A stretch of DNA of 64,000 bases from assembly GCF_008868125.1 (NCBI RefSeq), contig NZ_WAAQ01000001.1, positions 124,001 to 188,000 on the forward strand. Reading direction: 5' to 3'. Below, piece after piece: positions 53,517-62,451 of this stretch (its first letter is position 1; the number at the start of each line of letters is the position of its first letter). Origin of the DNA: Microbacterium maritypicum (GTDB lineage Bacteria > Actinomycetota > Actinomycetes > Actinomycetales > Microbacteriaceae). Under the pieces are notes generated by a model. The model ran no database searches, was not told the origin of the DNA, and saw nothing but the letters and a program-made list of their open reading frames with translations. Both the position numbers and the translations under genes were made by a program.

Positions 53517-53957
53517 ATGACGAACACCAAAGCCCCATCCGCCGCACCCTCGCTGGGACTCCTGGTCCTCCGCGTGGTCGTCGGTGCGATCTTCGCCGCA
53601 CACGGCGCACAGAAGATCTTCGAGTTCACGCTTCCCGGGACGATCGGCAGCTTCGCGGGCATGGGGGTCCCTCTGCCGGAGATCGCCGCTCCGGTCGTCG
53701 CCTTCGTCGAGCTCATCGGCGGCATCCTGCTGATCCTCGGGCTGCTCACCCGTCCGGTCGCCATCCTGCTGGCGATCGACATGATCGTCGCCCTCGTCGC
53801 CGTGCACCTTCCCGCCGGTCTCTGGATCGGTGACGGCGGCTACGAGTTCGTCGCGGTCCTCGGCGCGGCAGCTCTCGCCCTCGCGCTCACGGGTGCGGGG
53901 AGGTTCTCCCTCGACGGAGCGTTCCTGCGAGGACGCGCGCCGGCCTGGCTGAGCTGA
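53517..53957 (+). CDS. DoxX-family membrane protein
   Basis: A 146-residue four-helix membrane protein of the DoxX family (LGLLVLRVVVGAIFAAHGAQKIFEF, PEIAAPVVAFVELIGGILLILGLLTRPVAILLAIDM). Such proteins may act in membrane redox balance. The ATG at 53517 follows GAAGGAAGAA. Ends at a strong terminator. Confidence 0.92.
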   Translation: MTNTKAPSAAPSLGLLVLRVVVGAIFAAHGAQKIFEFTLPGTIGSFAGMGVPLPEIAAPVVAFVELIGGILLILGLLTRPVAILLAIDMIVALVAVHLPAGLWIGDGGYEFVAVLGAAALALALTGAGRFSLDGAFLRGRAPAWLS

Positions 53958-53985
53958 AGAACCGCTGGCTGCACAGCGCACGCAG

Positions 53986-54021
53986 GACGGATGCCGCGAC
54001 CGAGGGGTCGCGGCATCCGTC
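53986..54021 (+). terminator. Terminator hairpin after DoxX
   Basis: A perfect 16-base stem (GACGGATGCCGCGACC and complement) with loop GAGG. Confidence 0.8.
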
Positions 54022-54150
54022 GCGTGGGCGGGTGAAGATGTGCGCGGCATCGATTTCACCGAGGCGCTGATCCTCGGCCACCGCGCGATACTGTTGCAGC
54101 ACCCGCCGCGCTCGGCGGGAGCAGGAGTCCGCGGGGGAGCAGGGGAGCGC

Positions 54151-55137
54151 ATGGCAACGATCTACGACGTCGCCGAGCTCGCGGGGGTCTCACCCGCGAC
54201 GGTCTCGCGCGTCTTCAACGGCACGAGCGTCTCCGACGAGAAGGTGGCGGCCGTCCGTGCGGCCGCGGCGACGCTCGACTTCACCCCCAACCGCGCCGCC
54301 CGCTCGCTGCGTCGACAGAGTTCCGAGGTCATCGCCCTCGTGATCCCCGACATCGAGAACCCGTACTTCACCGAGATGGCGCGCGGGGTCGAGGACGTCG
54401 CCTCCGAAGCCGGATACTCCGTCGTGCTCTGCAACTCCGACGCGCAGGTGGAGAAAGAGGCGACGTATCTCCGCATCGCGATCGCCGAGAACATGTCCGG
54501 CGTCATCATCGCGACAGCCGACGAGCACTCCGACCTCGACGGCATCCTCGCCACCGGCCGGCCCGTCGTGGCCGTCGACCGCAGCACGGCCTACGACATC
54601 GACGGCGTCACGATGGCCAATCGCGCGGCGGGTACGTCGGCCACGCGGAGCCTGATCGATGCGGGCCACCGTCGCATCGCCTACATCGGCGGCCCCGCGC
54701 ACATCGACACCGCCGCCGAGCGCGCCGCGGGGTGGCGCTCCGCGCTCACCACGGCCCACCCCGCCCTCGACCTCGACGGGCTCGAGCGCTTCACGACCTT
54801 CCGCGTCGACGGTGGCCGGTCGGCGATGGAGGAGCTGCTCGCGCTGCCCGAGCCGCCGGATGCGGTGGTGGCCGGCAACAACCTGATCGGGGTCGGCGCC
54901 ATCCAGGTGCTCACGGAGCACGGGCGCACTCCGCCGGATGTCGGTGTCGCGGTGATCGGCTCCCTGCCGTTCACGACACTCTCGCCGACGGCCGTGACCG
55001 TGGTGCGACTGCCGGCGCGGCACATGGGCGTGACCGCGGCGCGGATGCTGCTGGATCGCATCAAGGGTGACACGCAGCCGGCGCGGACGGTCGTGCTGCG
55101 CAACGAGCTCCAGCCCGCGAGCGCGACGCGGAGCTGA
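54151..55137 (+). CDS. LacI-family regulator 1
   Basis: A 328-residue LacI-type repressor. The N-terminal DNA-binding unit is MATIYDVAELAGVSPATVSRVFNGT with hinge NRAARSLRRQSSEV. A periplasmic-binding-protein-like sensor domain follows (IALVIPDIENPYFTEMARGVED, GVIIATADEHSD, RRIAYIGGP). GGGGAG lies before the ATG at 54151. The kinase-isomerase operon begins about 500 bases downstream with a matching operator, so it is the probable regulator of that operon. Confidence 0.93.
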   Translation: MATIYDVAELAGVSPATVSRVFNGTSVSDEKVAAVRAAAATLDFTPNRAARSLRRQSSEVIALVIPDIENPYFTEMARGVEDVASEAGYSVVLCNSDAQVEKEATYLRIAIAENMSGVIIATADEHSDLDGILATGRPVVAVDRSTAYDIDGVTMANRAAGTSATRSLIDAGHRRIAYIGGPAHIDTAAERAAGWRSALTTAHPALDLDGLERFTTFRVDGGRSAMEELLALPEPPDAVVAGNNLIGVGAIQVLTEHGRTPPDVGVAVIGSLPFTTLSPTAVTVVRLPARHMGVTAARMLLDRIKGDTQPARTVVLRNELQPASATRS

Positions 55138-55166
55138 GCGGGCGGTCGGGCGGGGCGTCGGGCGGA

Positions 55167-55457
55167 CTACTGTGAGCGCCAGAACCGCGTCGCGAGGTTC
55201 GCCACCTCTTTGTCGAGGCTGTCGACCTTATGCTCCAGGGCGTCTATGCGGCCGGTGAGCCGGCCCTCGAGGCTCTCCAGCCGCCCGCTCAGATCGCCGC
55301 GCAACCCGCCGATCTCACCTCGCAGCTCGCCGCGCAGACCACCGATCTCGGCGCGGATCACGCGGCTGAACTGCATCGTCATGAGGGTCATGCCGCCGAG
55401 CATCATCGTCGTGAACACGCCGATCAGCGTCCATACCTGCGGGTCGTCCAAGCGCAT
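55167..55457 (-). CDS. Small membrane coiled-coil protein
   Basis: A 96-residue protein with one N-terminal membrane helix (about 8-30) and then a long heptad coiled coil (RAEIGGLRGELRGEIGGLRGDL, LESLEGRLTGRIDALEHKVDSL). The L..G repeat reads as duplicated heptads. No family recognised; typical of small membrane coiled-coil proteins of unknown role. Confidence 0.7.
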   Translation of the reverse strand: MRLDDPQVWTLIGVFTTMMLGGMTLMTMQFSRVIRAEIGGLRGELRGEIGGLRGDLSGRLESLEGRLTGRIDALEHKVDSLDKEVANLATRFWRSQ

Positions 55458-55576
55458 GCCTCCAGTCTGATTCGGGGTGCCCAGAATGTCACGGTATTCC
55501 GGTGCTGGTCAGCCAGAAAGCCGCTCTCGGTGGGCAGATCACTCTCTGGCGCGAGTGGTGCAGGACTACTCGCGCC

Positions 55577-55606
55577 TTGCGGCATGAAATCGATTTCGCG
55601 TACAGT
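55577..55606 (+). promoter_or_regulatory. Kinase-isomerase promoter
   Basis: -35 TTGCGG, an 18-base spacer and -10 TACAGT. The operator lies inside the spacer. Confidence 0.5.
55586..55597. promoter_or_regulatory. LacI-type operator of the kinase-isomerase operon
   Basis: A perfect 12-base palindrome GAAATCGATTTC with the central CG of LacI operators, between -35 and -10. A CGATTTCACC half-match lies near 54051, before LacI 1 itself. Confidence 0.7.
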
Positions 55607-55652
55607 GGCGATCAGACCGAGGACTCCGTCGTCCCGGCACGAGGAGGACTCC

Positions 55653-57185
55653 ATGCGCTGCACCCTGGGGGTGGACATCGGCACGTCCAGCAGCAAGGGC
55701 GTGCTGGTCGGTGCCGACGGCGGCATCCTGGCGACGGCGACCAGGGCGCATGACGTCGAACGCCCTCGCACGGGCTGGGTCGAGATGGACGCCGCGATCT
55801 GGTGGGACGAGTTCGTCGCGATCGCGCGCGAACTGCTCGCCGGAGTCCCCGATGCCGAGATCATCGGTGTGGGCGTCAGCGGCATGGGGCCCTGCATCCT
55901 GCTCGCCGACGAACGCGGCGAACCCGTGCGCCCGGCCATCCTCTACGGCGTCGACACCCGCTCGACCGCGCAGATCGAGCGCATGACCGCCGAGCTCGGC
56001 GTCGACGAGATCACGCGCATCGGCGGATCGACCTTGACCTCGCAGGCGGGCGGGCCGAAGATCGCCTGGATCGCGGAGGAGGAGCCCGAGGCGTGGGAGC
56101 GAGCTAGGCGGCTGTACATGCCCGCGTCCTGGCTCGTGCGCCGGCTCACCGGTGCGTACGTGCTCGATCACCAGTCCGCCAGTCAGGTCTCTCCCCTCTA
56201 CGACATCGAGGGCGAGTGCTGGCACGACCCGTGGTGGGCGCGATACGCGGGCGAGATCGAGCGGCCGCGGCTGCACTGGGCGGGCGAGGTCGCCGGAGAT
56301 GTCACGGCCGAGGCGGCAGCCCTCACCGGGATCCCCTCGGGCACGTCCGTGATCGCCGGGACGATCGATGCCTGGACCGAAGCCGTCAGCGTCGGCGCGC
56401 ACGAGGTCGGCGACCTGATGCTGATGTACGGCACGACCATGTTCCTCGTGGCCACCGGCGAAGAGACCCTGCGGACGCCGTCGATGTGGACCACGGCCGG
56501 GGCCTTCGCCGGCACCCGCAACCTCGCCGGCGGCCTCTCGACGTCCGGCGCTCTCACCGCATGGCTCAAAGGCCTGACCGGTGCCGACTATCCCGAACTG
56601 CTCGCCGAGGCTGCCGCGTCGGGCGCCGGCGCGAACGGCCTCCTCGTCCTGCCCTACTTCGCGGGCGAGCGCACGCCGATCCAGGATCCGGACGCTCGGG
56701 GCGTGATCGCGGGCCTCACCCTCGCGCACACGCGCGGCGACCTGTACCGTGCGGCGCTGGAGGCGACCGCCCTGGGGGTGCGGCACAACGTCGAGACCAT
56801 GCGGGCGGCAGGTGCCGACATCCGCCGCATCGTCGCGGTCGGCGGCGGAACGCAGGGGCGGTTGTGGCTGCAGATCGTCTCCGACGTCACCGGCCTCGTG
56901 CAGGAGGTGCCTGCGACGACGATCGGCGCGAGCTACGGCGCGGCCTTCCTGGCGGCGATCGCGACCGCTGCTCCGGGCGAGGTGCCGACGATCACCGCCT
57001 GGAACCCGATCTCGGAGCGCATCAGCCCGGATGAGGCGCTGAGGCCGCTCTACGACTCCCTGTTCGAGCGCTACGTGCGCCTCTATGAGGGATCGAGATC
57101 CGTCGTGCACGAACTGGCCGCCGCGCAGCGCGGTGCCGCCCCAACCGCCCCGACCACCACCCCCATAGCCCCGGAGGCATCATGA
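55653..57185 (+). CDS. FGGY-family carbohydrate kinase
   Basis: A 510-residue sugar kinase. The first ATPase motif is LGVDIGTSSSKGVLVGADG, the substrate loop WVEMDAAIWWDE, then GTIDAWTEAVSVGAHEVGD and the C-terminal AVGGGTQGRLWLQIVSDVTG. It phosphorylates a ketose or sugar alcohol. GAGGAGGACTCC precedes the ATG at 55653. It overlaps the isomerase gene (ATGA), so the two act in sequence. Xylulose- or ribulose-type substrates are likely but not proven. Confidence 0.92.
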   Translation: MRCTLGVDIGTSSSKGVLVGADGGILATATRAHDVERPRTGWVEMDAAIWWDEFVAIARELLAGVPDAEIIGVGVSGMGPCILLADERGEPVRPAILYGVDTRSTAQIERMTAELGVDEITRIGGSTLTSQAGGPKIAWIAEEEPEAWERARRLYMPASWLVRRLTGAYVLDHQSASQVSPLYDIEGECWHDPWWARYAGEIERPRLHWAGEVAGDVTAEAAALTGIPSGTSVIAGTIDAWTEAVSVGAHEVGDLMLMYGTTMFLVATGEETLRTPSMWTTAGAFAGTRNLAGGLSTSGALTAWLKGLTGADYPELLAEAAASGAGANGLLVLPYFAGERTPIQDPDARGVIAGLTLAHTRGDLYRAALEATALGVRHNVETMRAAGADIRRIVAVGGGTQGRLWLQIVSDVTGLVQEVPATTIGASYGAAFLAAIATAAPGEVPTITAWNPISERISPDEALRPLYDSLFERYVRLYEGSRSVVHELAAAQRGAAPTAPTTTPIAPEAS

Positions 57186-58816
57186 CCACGTACACCCTGC
57201 CGACCGCGGCTCCCCGCCCCGCCACCGCGCCGAAGACCGCGTACATCATCACGTCCGGCGACCTGCGCGAGTCGGCGAACGTCGCCGGCTGGCCGACCCA
57301 GGTCGAGCTCGAGAGCGGCGTCGCCGGAGTGCTGAACGCGCTCGGCTGGGAGGTCATCCGTCCGTTCGGGGTGGACCCGCAGACCGGGCACGGCTTCATC
57401 TCGAGCCAGCGCATGGGCCTCGAGGTGTTCAAGGGCATCCCCGTCGATGCTCCTCTGATCGTCGCGATCGCCAACTGGCAGTACTCCCACCACGTGCTCG
57501 CCGGTCTCCGGTCGCATGAGGGGCCCATCCTCACGGTCGCGAACTTCGCGGGGGACTGGCCCGGCCTCGTCGGGCTGCTCGGTCTGAACGCGGGGCTCAC
57601 CAAGATGGACAAGCCGTACGCGACGACCTGGTCGGTCGACTTCACCGACGAGTGGTTCACCGACGGGATCAGGGAGTGGACCGAGACCGGCGCCATCACG
57701 CACGACGCCTCGCACGTGCGGGCGCTGCCCGCGCTGCCGGACAGCCCCGAGAAGCAGCTGGGTGAGGCGCTCGCGGCAGAGCTGCTCGCCGAGAAGGCCA
57801 TCATCGGCGTCTTCGACGAGGGTTGCATGGGCATGTACAACGCGATCTTCGACGACGAGCTGCTCAACCAGACCGGCATCTACAAGGAGCGCCTGTCGCA
57901 GTCGGCGCTGTACGCCGAGATGCTGAACGTCACCGAGGACGAGGCGGATGCCGCCTACGACTGGCTGATCGAGGCGGGCATGACCTTCCGGTACGGCGAG
58001 GACGCCGCCACCGAGCTCACGCGCGAGCAGGTGCAGTGGCAGTTGAAGATGTACATCGCTGCGCTCCGCATCGCCGACGACTTCGGGCTCGACGCGGTCG
58101 GCATCCAGTACCAGCAGGGGCTGAAGGACCTGGTGCCGGCATCCGACCTCGCCGAGGGCATCCTGAACTCCACCGAACGCCCGCCGGTGACCTCGCGCGA
58201 CGGCTCGCGCGTGCTGCACGAGGGCCGCGCCTTCCCGCACTTCAACGAAGCAGACGAGGGCGTCGCGGTCGACGCGCTCGTCACCGACCGGGTGTGGCGC
58301 GCGATGGGTCTCGTGCCCGACAACACCCTGCACGACGTGCGCTGGGGCGAGGACTACGACGGTCGGTTCGTCTGGGTCTATGAGATCTCCGGCTCGGTGC
58401 CCGCCTCGCACCTGGGCGGGTGGCAGAACGCCGAGGGCTGGCGTCAGGGCCACGTGTTCTTCCCTGCGGGCGGTGCCACGATCAACGGTGTCTCGAAGCC
58501 CGGCGAGATCGTGCTGTCGCGCGTCTTCATCGCCGAGGGCATCCTGCAGGCCGACATCTTCCGGGCGTCGGTCGTGGAGCTGCCGGAGGAGGAGACGCAG
58601 CGCCGCAAGGACGCCACCAACCCAGAATGGCCGATCGCCCACGTGGTGCTGCACGGCATCTCGCGCGACCAGTTCATGGCCCGCCACAAGGCCAACCATG
58701 CGCAGCTGGTCTACGCCCCGGATGCGGAGACGGCGGACAAGGCCCTGATCGCGAAGGCCGCGATGTTCGCCGGGATGGGCATCAAGGTCAACCTGGTGGG
58801 AGATGTGACGGTCTGA
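57182..58816 (+). CDS. L-fucose/L-arabinose isomerase-fold sugar isomerase
   Basis: A 544-residue protein with the FucI layout. AYIITSGDLRESANVAGWP starts the N-terminal domain. EKAIIGVFDEGCMGMYNAIFDD (Asp/Glu metal region) lies in the middle, DDFGLDAVGIQYQQGLKDL follows, and LGGWQNAEGWRQGHVFF and a C-terminal domain close the chain. It would turn an aldose into the ketose that the coupled FGGY kinase phosphorylates. Shorter than E. coli FucI (about 590), so the substrate may differ. Confidence 0.85.
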   Translation: MTTYTLPTAAPRPATAPKTAYIITSGDLRESANVAGWPTQVELESGVAGVLNALGWEVIRPFGVDPQTGHGFISSQRMGLEVFKGIPVDAPLIVAIANWQYSHHVLAGLRSHEGPILTVANFAGDWPGLVGLLGLNAGLTKMDKPYATTWSVDFTDEWFTDGIREWTETGAITHDASHVRALPALPDSPEKQLGEALAAELLAEKAIIGVFDEGCMGMYNAIFDDELLNQTGIYKERLSQSALYAEMLNVTEDEADAAYDWLIEAGMTFRYGEDAATELTREQVQWQLKMYIAALRIADDFGLDAVGIQYQQGLKDLVPASDLAEGILNSTERPPVTSRDGSRVLHEGRAFPHFNEADEGVAVDALVTDRVWRAMGLVPDNTLHDVRWGEDYDGRFVWVYEISGSVPASHLGGWQNAEGWRQGHVFFPAGGATINGVSKPGEIVLSRVFIAEGILQADIFRASVVELPEEETQRRKDATNPEWPIAHVVLHGISRDQFMARHKANHAQLVYAPDAETADKALIAKAAMFAGMGIKVNLVGDVTV

Positions 58817-58847
58817 CCCGCCGGTGAGCCTCTCGGCTCGGGCCGTC

Positions 58848-59852
58848 TCAGTGAGAAACCGCTGCGGCATCCTGCCGCTCGATGAGCCGAGTGCTCCACG
58901 AGAAGTCGGACTCGTTGATGGTGTCGTCGCCGGGGACCTTGCCGTCGCGGTCCACGGCGTAGGAGAAGATGCCGGCCTTGGTCGCGCCCGTGGGCTGCCA
59001 GTCGGCGTACCGGGCGGCGCGGGAGGTGTCGAAGGGCTCCGTCGTGTCGCCCCAGTCCTGTCCGCGCTCCTCGTAGAACGAGAACCCGATCAGGTACTGG
59101 CACGCGTCGAAGTAGGGCGCGTAGCTCTCCCACGTCGATTGCAGACCGGAGACCGAGCGGCCGTAGGACTGCACGAGGACGTAGGAGACGTAGGGGGCGA
59201 TCCCCGCCGTGAGCGGGTGGGTGCCCTCCTGGTTCGTGTCGTAGATGAAGAGCCGCTCAGTGCCGGACTGCGGTCCGAGGTGCTCTGACAGGGCCCGGAA
59301 GACTCCGGTCACGCGAGCGACCTGGGCGGCCGTGAGAGAGCGCTCCATGTCGACGTCGAGGCCGTCGAGGCCGTCGTCGGTGACGTATTCGGCGAGGATC
59401 TCGTCGGCTGCCGCGGCATAGGCGGCCGGGGTGTCGGCCGTGGGCGCGTCGAGGATCACACCGATGTCGATCGTGCGGACGACCCGGGTGCCCTGAGCAT
59501 GCAGGTTCGGCACGTACTCGTTCTTCAGCACGTCCCAGAACCCGGAATCGTCGCTCACATAGGCGTTGAACACGAAGGCGACGTCCACGCCGTCGGGGAG
59601 ATCGTCCATCCGCTGAGTGTTGTCCGCCGGGTTCTCCGGGTCGTTCTCGCTGCCCGGCCAAGATGCGTTCGCGTCACGCCACGTGCGGTAGTAGGCGAAG
59701 TACTGCGGGTCGGCTGCGCACGAGGCGGCGGATGCGCCGTCCGTCGAGGCAGTGTCTCCGGTTGCGGTAGCGGACGCGGGCGCGACGGCTACCAGCAAGG
59801 ACGCGGCGAGCCCTACGGCTGCTGCGGCGGACCATGACTTCTTCATCTTCAC
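58848..59852 (-). CDS. Secreted GH18 endo-beta-N-acetylglucosaminidase-like
   Basis: A 334-residue enzyme with a signal peptide (about 1-30) and a GH18 TIM barrel. The DxxDxDxE-type catalytic motif is GLDGLDVDMERS, with Glu170 as acid. The short barrel with no chitin-binding module and the TYFAYYRTWRDANAS-type strand fit the EndoH/EndoF type that cuts the chitobiose core of N-glycans, not a chitinase. The ATG at 59852 follows GGAG. Divergent from LacI 2, which likely represses it. Confidence 0.82.
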   Translation of the reverse strand: MKMKKSWSAAAAVGLAASLLVAVAPASATATGDTASTDGASAASCAADPQYFAYYRTWRDANASWPGSENDPENPADNTQRMDDLPDGVDVAFVFNAYVSDDSGFWDVLKNEYVPNLHAQGTRVVRTIDIGVILDAPTADTPAAYAAAADEILAEYVTDDGLDGLDVDMERSLTAAQVARVTGVFRALSEHLGPQSGTERLFIYDTNQEGTHPLTAGIAPYVSYVLVQSYGRSVSGLQSTWESYAPYFDACQYLIGFSFYEERGQDWGDTTEPFDTSRAARYADWQPTGATKAGIFSYAVDRDGKVPGDDTINESDFSWSTRLIERQDAAAVSH

Positions 59853-59882
59853 ACTCCAGACTTCGTCGTCGGATCGCAGTGA

Positions 59883-59894
59883 TTAAGCGATTTA
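59883..59894. promoter_or_regulatory. LacI-2-type operator before the GH18 gene
   Basis: TTAAGCGATTTA followed by GTAG, with central CG, lies between the GH18 and LacI genes. It matches the site at 62376 (see there). Confidence 0.6.
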
Positions 59895-59969
59895 GTAGCA
59901 CGGTAGCAGCGTTGGACTGTTGTGCACAGTCCAAGAACCGCCTCAGACCTGTATCGCTACAGTTGGGGC

Positions 59970-60992
59970 ATGTCCAAAGCGAAGCGCGTGACCATCACGG
60001 ACATCGCCCGGCTGGCAGGGGTGTCGCCGGGAGCCGTGTCCTTCGCGCTCAACGGCCGCCCGGGCGTCAGCGAGCAGACGCGGCAGCGCATCCTCGACAT
60101 CGCCGAGGAGCACCAATGGCTCCCCAGCTCCGCCGCCAGGGCACTCGTGGGGGCCCGCGCCGGCGTCGTCGGATTCGCGGTCAACCGCCCGGCCGACACT
60201 CTCGGCACCGAAGCCTTCTTCACCGACCTGATCGCCGGAGCGCAGTCCGCTCTCGCCGCCAGACACATCGCGATGCAGATGGTGCTGGTCTCCTCGATCG
60301 AAGAGGAGGTGGCGACCTACAGGCGCTGGCGCAGTGCGAATCAGGTCGACGGAGTGATCGTGATCGACCCGCGGGACGACGATCCCCGCCTCCCCGTCCT
60401 GCGCGACCTGCCGCTCCCGGCGGTCGTGATCGGCAGTGACGCCTCGGAGGACGGGCACCCCGCGACGATCTGGCTGGATGACAGTCAGGTCGCCCACTCG
60501 CTCTTCGACTACCTCGTGGCCTTGGGGCACCGTTCGATCGCCTACGTCGCCGGGCCCGCAGAGTTCCAGCACACGCGTCTGCGCACCGATGTGCTCCACG
60601 GGCTGAGCGGCCGCGGCGTCACGGGCGAGACCATCGCCACCGACTTCTCGCCGGCCGCAGCCTCCGCCACCATGCGTCGTCTGCTGAGCCGTGCCGACCG
60701 GCCCACCGCCGTCGTGTTCGACAACGACGTGATGGCGATCGCCGGATTGCGCGTGGCTCAGGAGATGGGGCTGGCCGTGCCGTCCGATCTCTCCATCGCC
60801 TCGTTCGACGATTCCGTCGTCGCCGGACTCGTGCACCCTTCGATCACCTGCATCACCCGCGACACGTTCGGGCTCGGGGCGGATGCGGCGGAGTTCCTGC
60901 TCGAACAGATCGACGCCGCCGAGATGCTCCCCGATCGGGTGGCCGCAGTCCCGCAGCTCACGGTTCGCGAGAGCACGGCCGCGCCGCGCTGA
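59970..60992 (+). CDS. LacI-family regulator 2
   Basis: A 340-residue LacI-type repressor: VTITDIARLAGVSPGAVSFALNGRPGVSEQTRQRI, then a sugar sensor domain (GVVGFAVNRPADTLGTEAFF, HRSIAYVAGPAEFQHTRLR, FDDSVVAGLVHP). The ATG at 59970 is close to the predicted start of transcription. It sits between the GH18 gene and the GH5 gene and probably controls both, and the ABC operon, via shared operators. Confidence 0.93.
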   Translation: MSKAKRVTITDIARLAGVSPGAVSFALNGRPGVSEQTRQRILDIAEEHQWLPSSAARALVGARAGVVGFAVNRPADTLGTEAFFTDLIAGAQSALAARHIAMQMVLVSSIEEEVATYRRWRSANQVDGVIVIDPRDDDPRLPVLRDLPLPAVVIGSDASEDGHPATIWLDDSQVAHSLFDYLVALGHRSIAYVAGPAEFQHTRLRTDVLHGLSGRGVTGETIATDFSPAAASATMRRLLSRADRPTAVVFDNDVMAIAGLRVAQEMGLAVPSDLSIASFDDSVVAGLVHPSITCITRDTFGLGADAAEFLLEQIDAAEMLPDRVAAVPQLTVRESTAAPR

Positions 60993-61002
60993 GGGGGAGA
61001 GC

Positions 61003-62289
61003 TCAGACGACGGTGTTCCGTGAGGCGTACTCGGTGCGCTCGACGACAGGTCTGATCAGTTCGGTGATCCCGCGCGCGGCGAGCACCTCGGGCCGGGCAG
61101 CGTCGCTCGACGTGACGATGGCGGGGTCCGCGCCCGCTTCGCAGGCGTCGACCCAGGCCTGGAAGATCGTGCCGCCGGGGCTCATCGCGCCGCGGCTGAC
61201 GGGCGTGTCGTTCTCATCGACCTCCACGACGATGCCGACGGGGCGGGCGGGGGCGGGTCTGCGCTCGCGCAGTTCGGGGATGAGCTCGGCGAAACGGCGG
61301 CCGATCGGCTTGGCCTCGCCGTTCTGATCCACGAGCCCGAGCGTGTACTCGAGCTCGGGGAAGTCGGCGAGACTGCGGCTCACGTCGTGCGAGCACCACC
61401 AGGTCACACCCCAGAGGTTCTCGGTGCGGGCGACCGAGCGCAGGGTCGCCTCGAGGAAGTCGGGGGTCTGCGCGGGCGTCAGGCAGTTCGACGGGGCGCC
61501 GACCTCCTGCAGCCAGATGGGTTTCGCGGGGTCGGTGGCGAATCCGCGGGCGAGCTCGATCATGTACTCGGCGTGGCGGTCGGACGCCACCGACCGCCCG
61601 CCGTACCTCTGCGCGGTGCCGTTGAAGATCCACGAGTGCACGGTCGTGATGTCGCCCAGGCGCGAGGCCAGTGCGGGGGTGAAGCCGTGTCCGTCCATGT
61701 ACCAGGCGGCGTCGTATTCGCTGTGCACGTGCTGCTGCACGGGGGCCGCGGCGTGCGCGGCGGCCAGGAGCGTCGTGATCCAGTTCGCGGCCTCCGCCTC
61801 GGTGACCGGCCACGGGGAGGGATGCGTCTGCGCCGAGAACTGGTTGGTCTCGTTGCCGAGCGTGAAGCCCAGGAAGTTGGAGGCGCCTCCGAGTCTCTCG
61901 CCGAGGCGGGTGACGAGTTCGGCTTGGCCGCTGAGTGCATCCGGGTGCGTGAACATGTTCTTGTCATGCCACGTGAACAGCCACGACGGGATGAAGTCGA
62001 AGCTCGACAGGTGTCCCTGGATCACGTCGACGCTCGCATCCAGCCCGAACTCGGCAGCGACATCGACCACGGCCCGCACGTCGTCGACGGCCTCGTCGCG
62101 GATCAGCGTGCGGTTCGGCTGCAGAACGGTCCACAGGGGGAAGATGCGCAGGTGGTCGAGGCCCAGGTCGGCGAGGGCGGCGAAGTCGCGGCGCACCTCG
62201 TCGAGATCCAGCGACATCCACGCGTGCATCCACTGGGAGCGCGGGGTGTAGTTGGCGCCGAAGCGCAGCGGGGCGGCGGAGGTGGTCAT
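61003..62289 (-). CDS. GH5_18-like cytoplasmic beta-mannosidase
   Basis: A 428-residue TIM-barrel glycosidase with no signal peptide. Acid/base Glu147 is in [11 protein letters not shown], nucleophile Glu262 in [29 protein letters not shown] at the N terminus and [26 protein letters not shown] near the end resemble the GH5_18 beta-mannosidases that remove the core Man-beta-1,4 unit of N-glycans in bifidobacteria. Between LacI 2 and the ABC operon, minus strand, divergent from the latter. Confidence 0.78.
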   Translation of the reverse strand: MTTSAAPLRFGANYTPRSQWMHAWMSLDLDEVRRDFAALADLGLDHLRIFPLWTVLQPNRTLIRDEAVDDVRAVVDVAAEFGLDASVDVIQGHLSSFDFIPSWLFTWHDKNMFTHPDALSGQAELVTRLGERLGGASNFLGFTLGNETNQFSAQTHPSPWPVTEAEAANWITTLLAAAHAAAPVQQHVHSEYDAAWYMDGHGFTPALASRLGDITTVHSWIFNGTAQRYGGRSVASDRHAEYMIELARGFATDPAKPIWLQEVGAPSNCLTPAQTPDFLEATLRSVARTENLWGVTWWCSHDVSRSLADFPELEYTLGLVDQNGEAKPIGRRFAELIPELRERRPAPARPVGIVVEVDENDTPVSRGAMSPGGTIFQAWVDACEAGADPAIVTSSDAARPEVLAARGITELIRPVVERTEYASRNTVV

Positions 62290-62375
62290 CGCTGTCCTTT
62301 CCGGGACCGACGGTGGGGGAGCGGCGTGCGGCGGGGCTGGACCCCGAGCGCGCCGTTATGGCATGCTATGGTCAC

Positions 62376-62387
62376 TATATCGTTTTA
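62376..62387. promoter_or_regulatory. LacI-2-type operator before the ABC operon
   Basis: TATATCGTTTTA followed by GTAG; reverse complement TAAAACGATATA. Same CG centre, flank (TTTAGTAG) and half-site as at 59883, so one LacI protein probably binds both. Confidence 0.65.
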
Positions 62388-62451
62388 GTAGGGGTTGTCA
62401 CAGCGACTCAACGAGACGCCGCAGCCTGGATCACTTCGAAGGAGAATGTCC

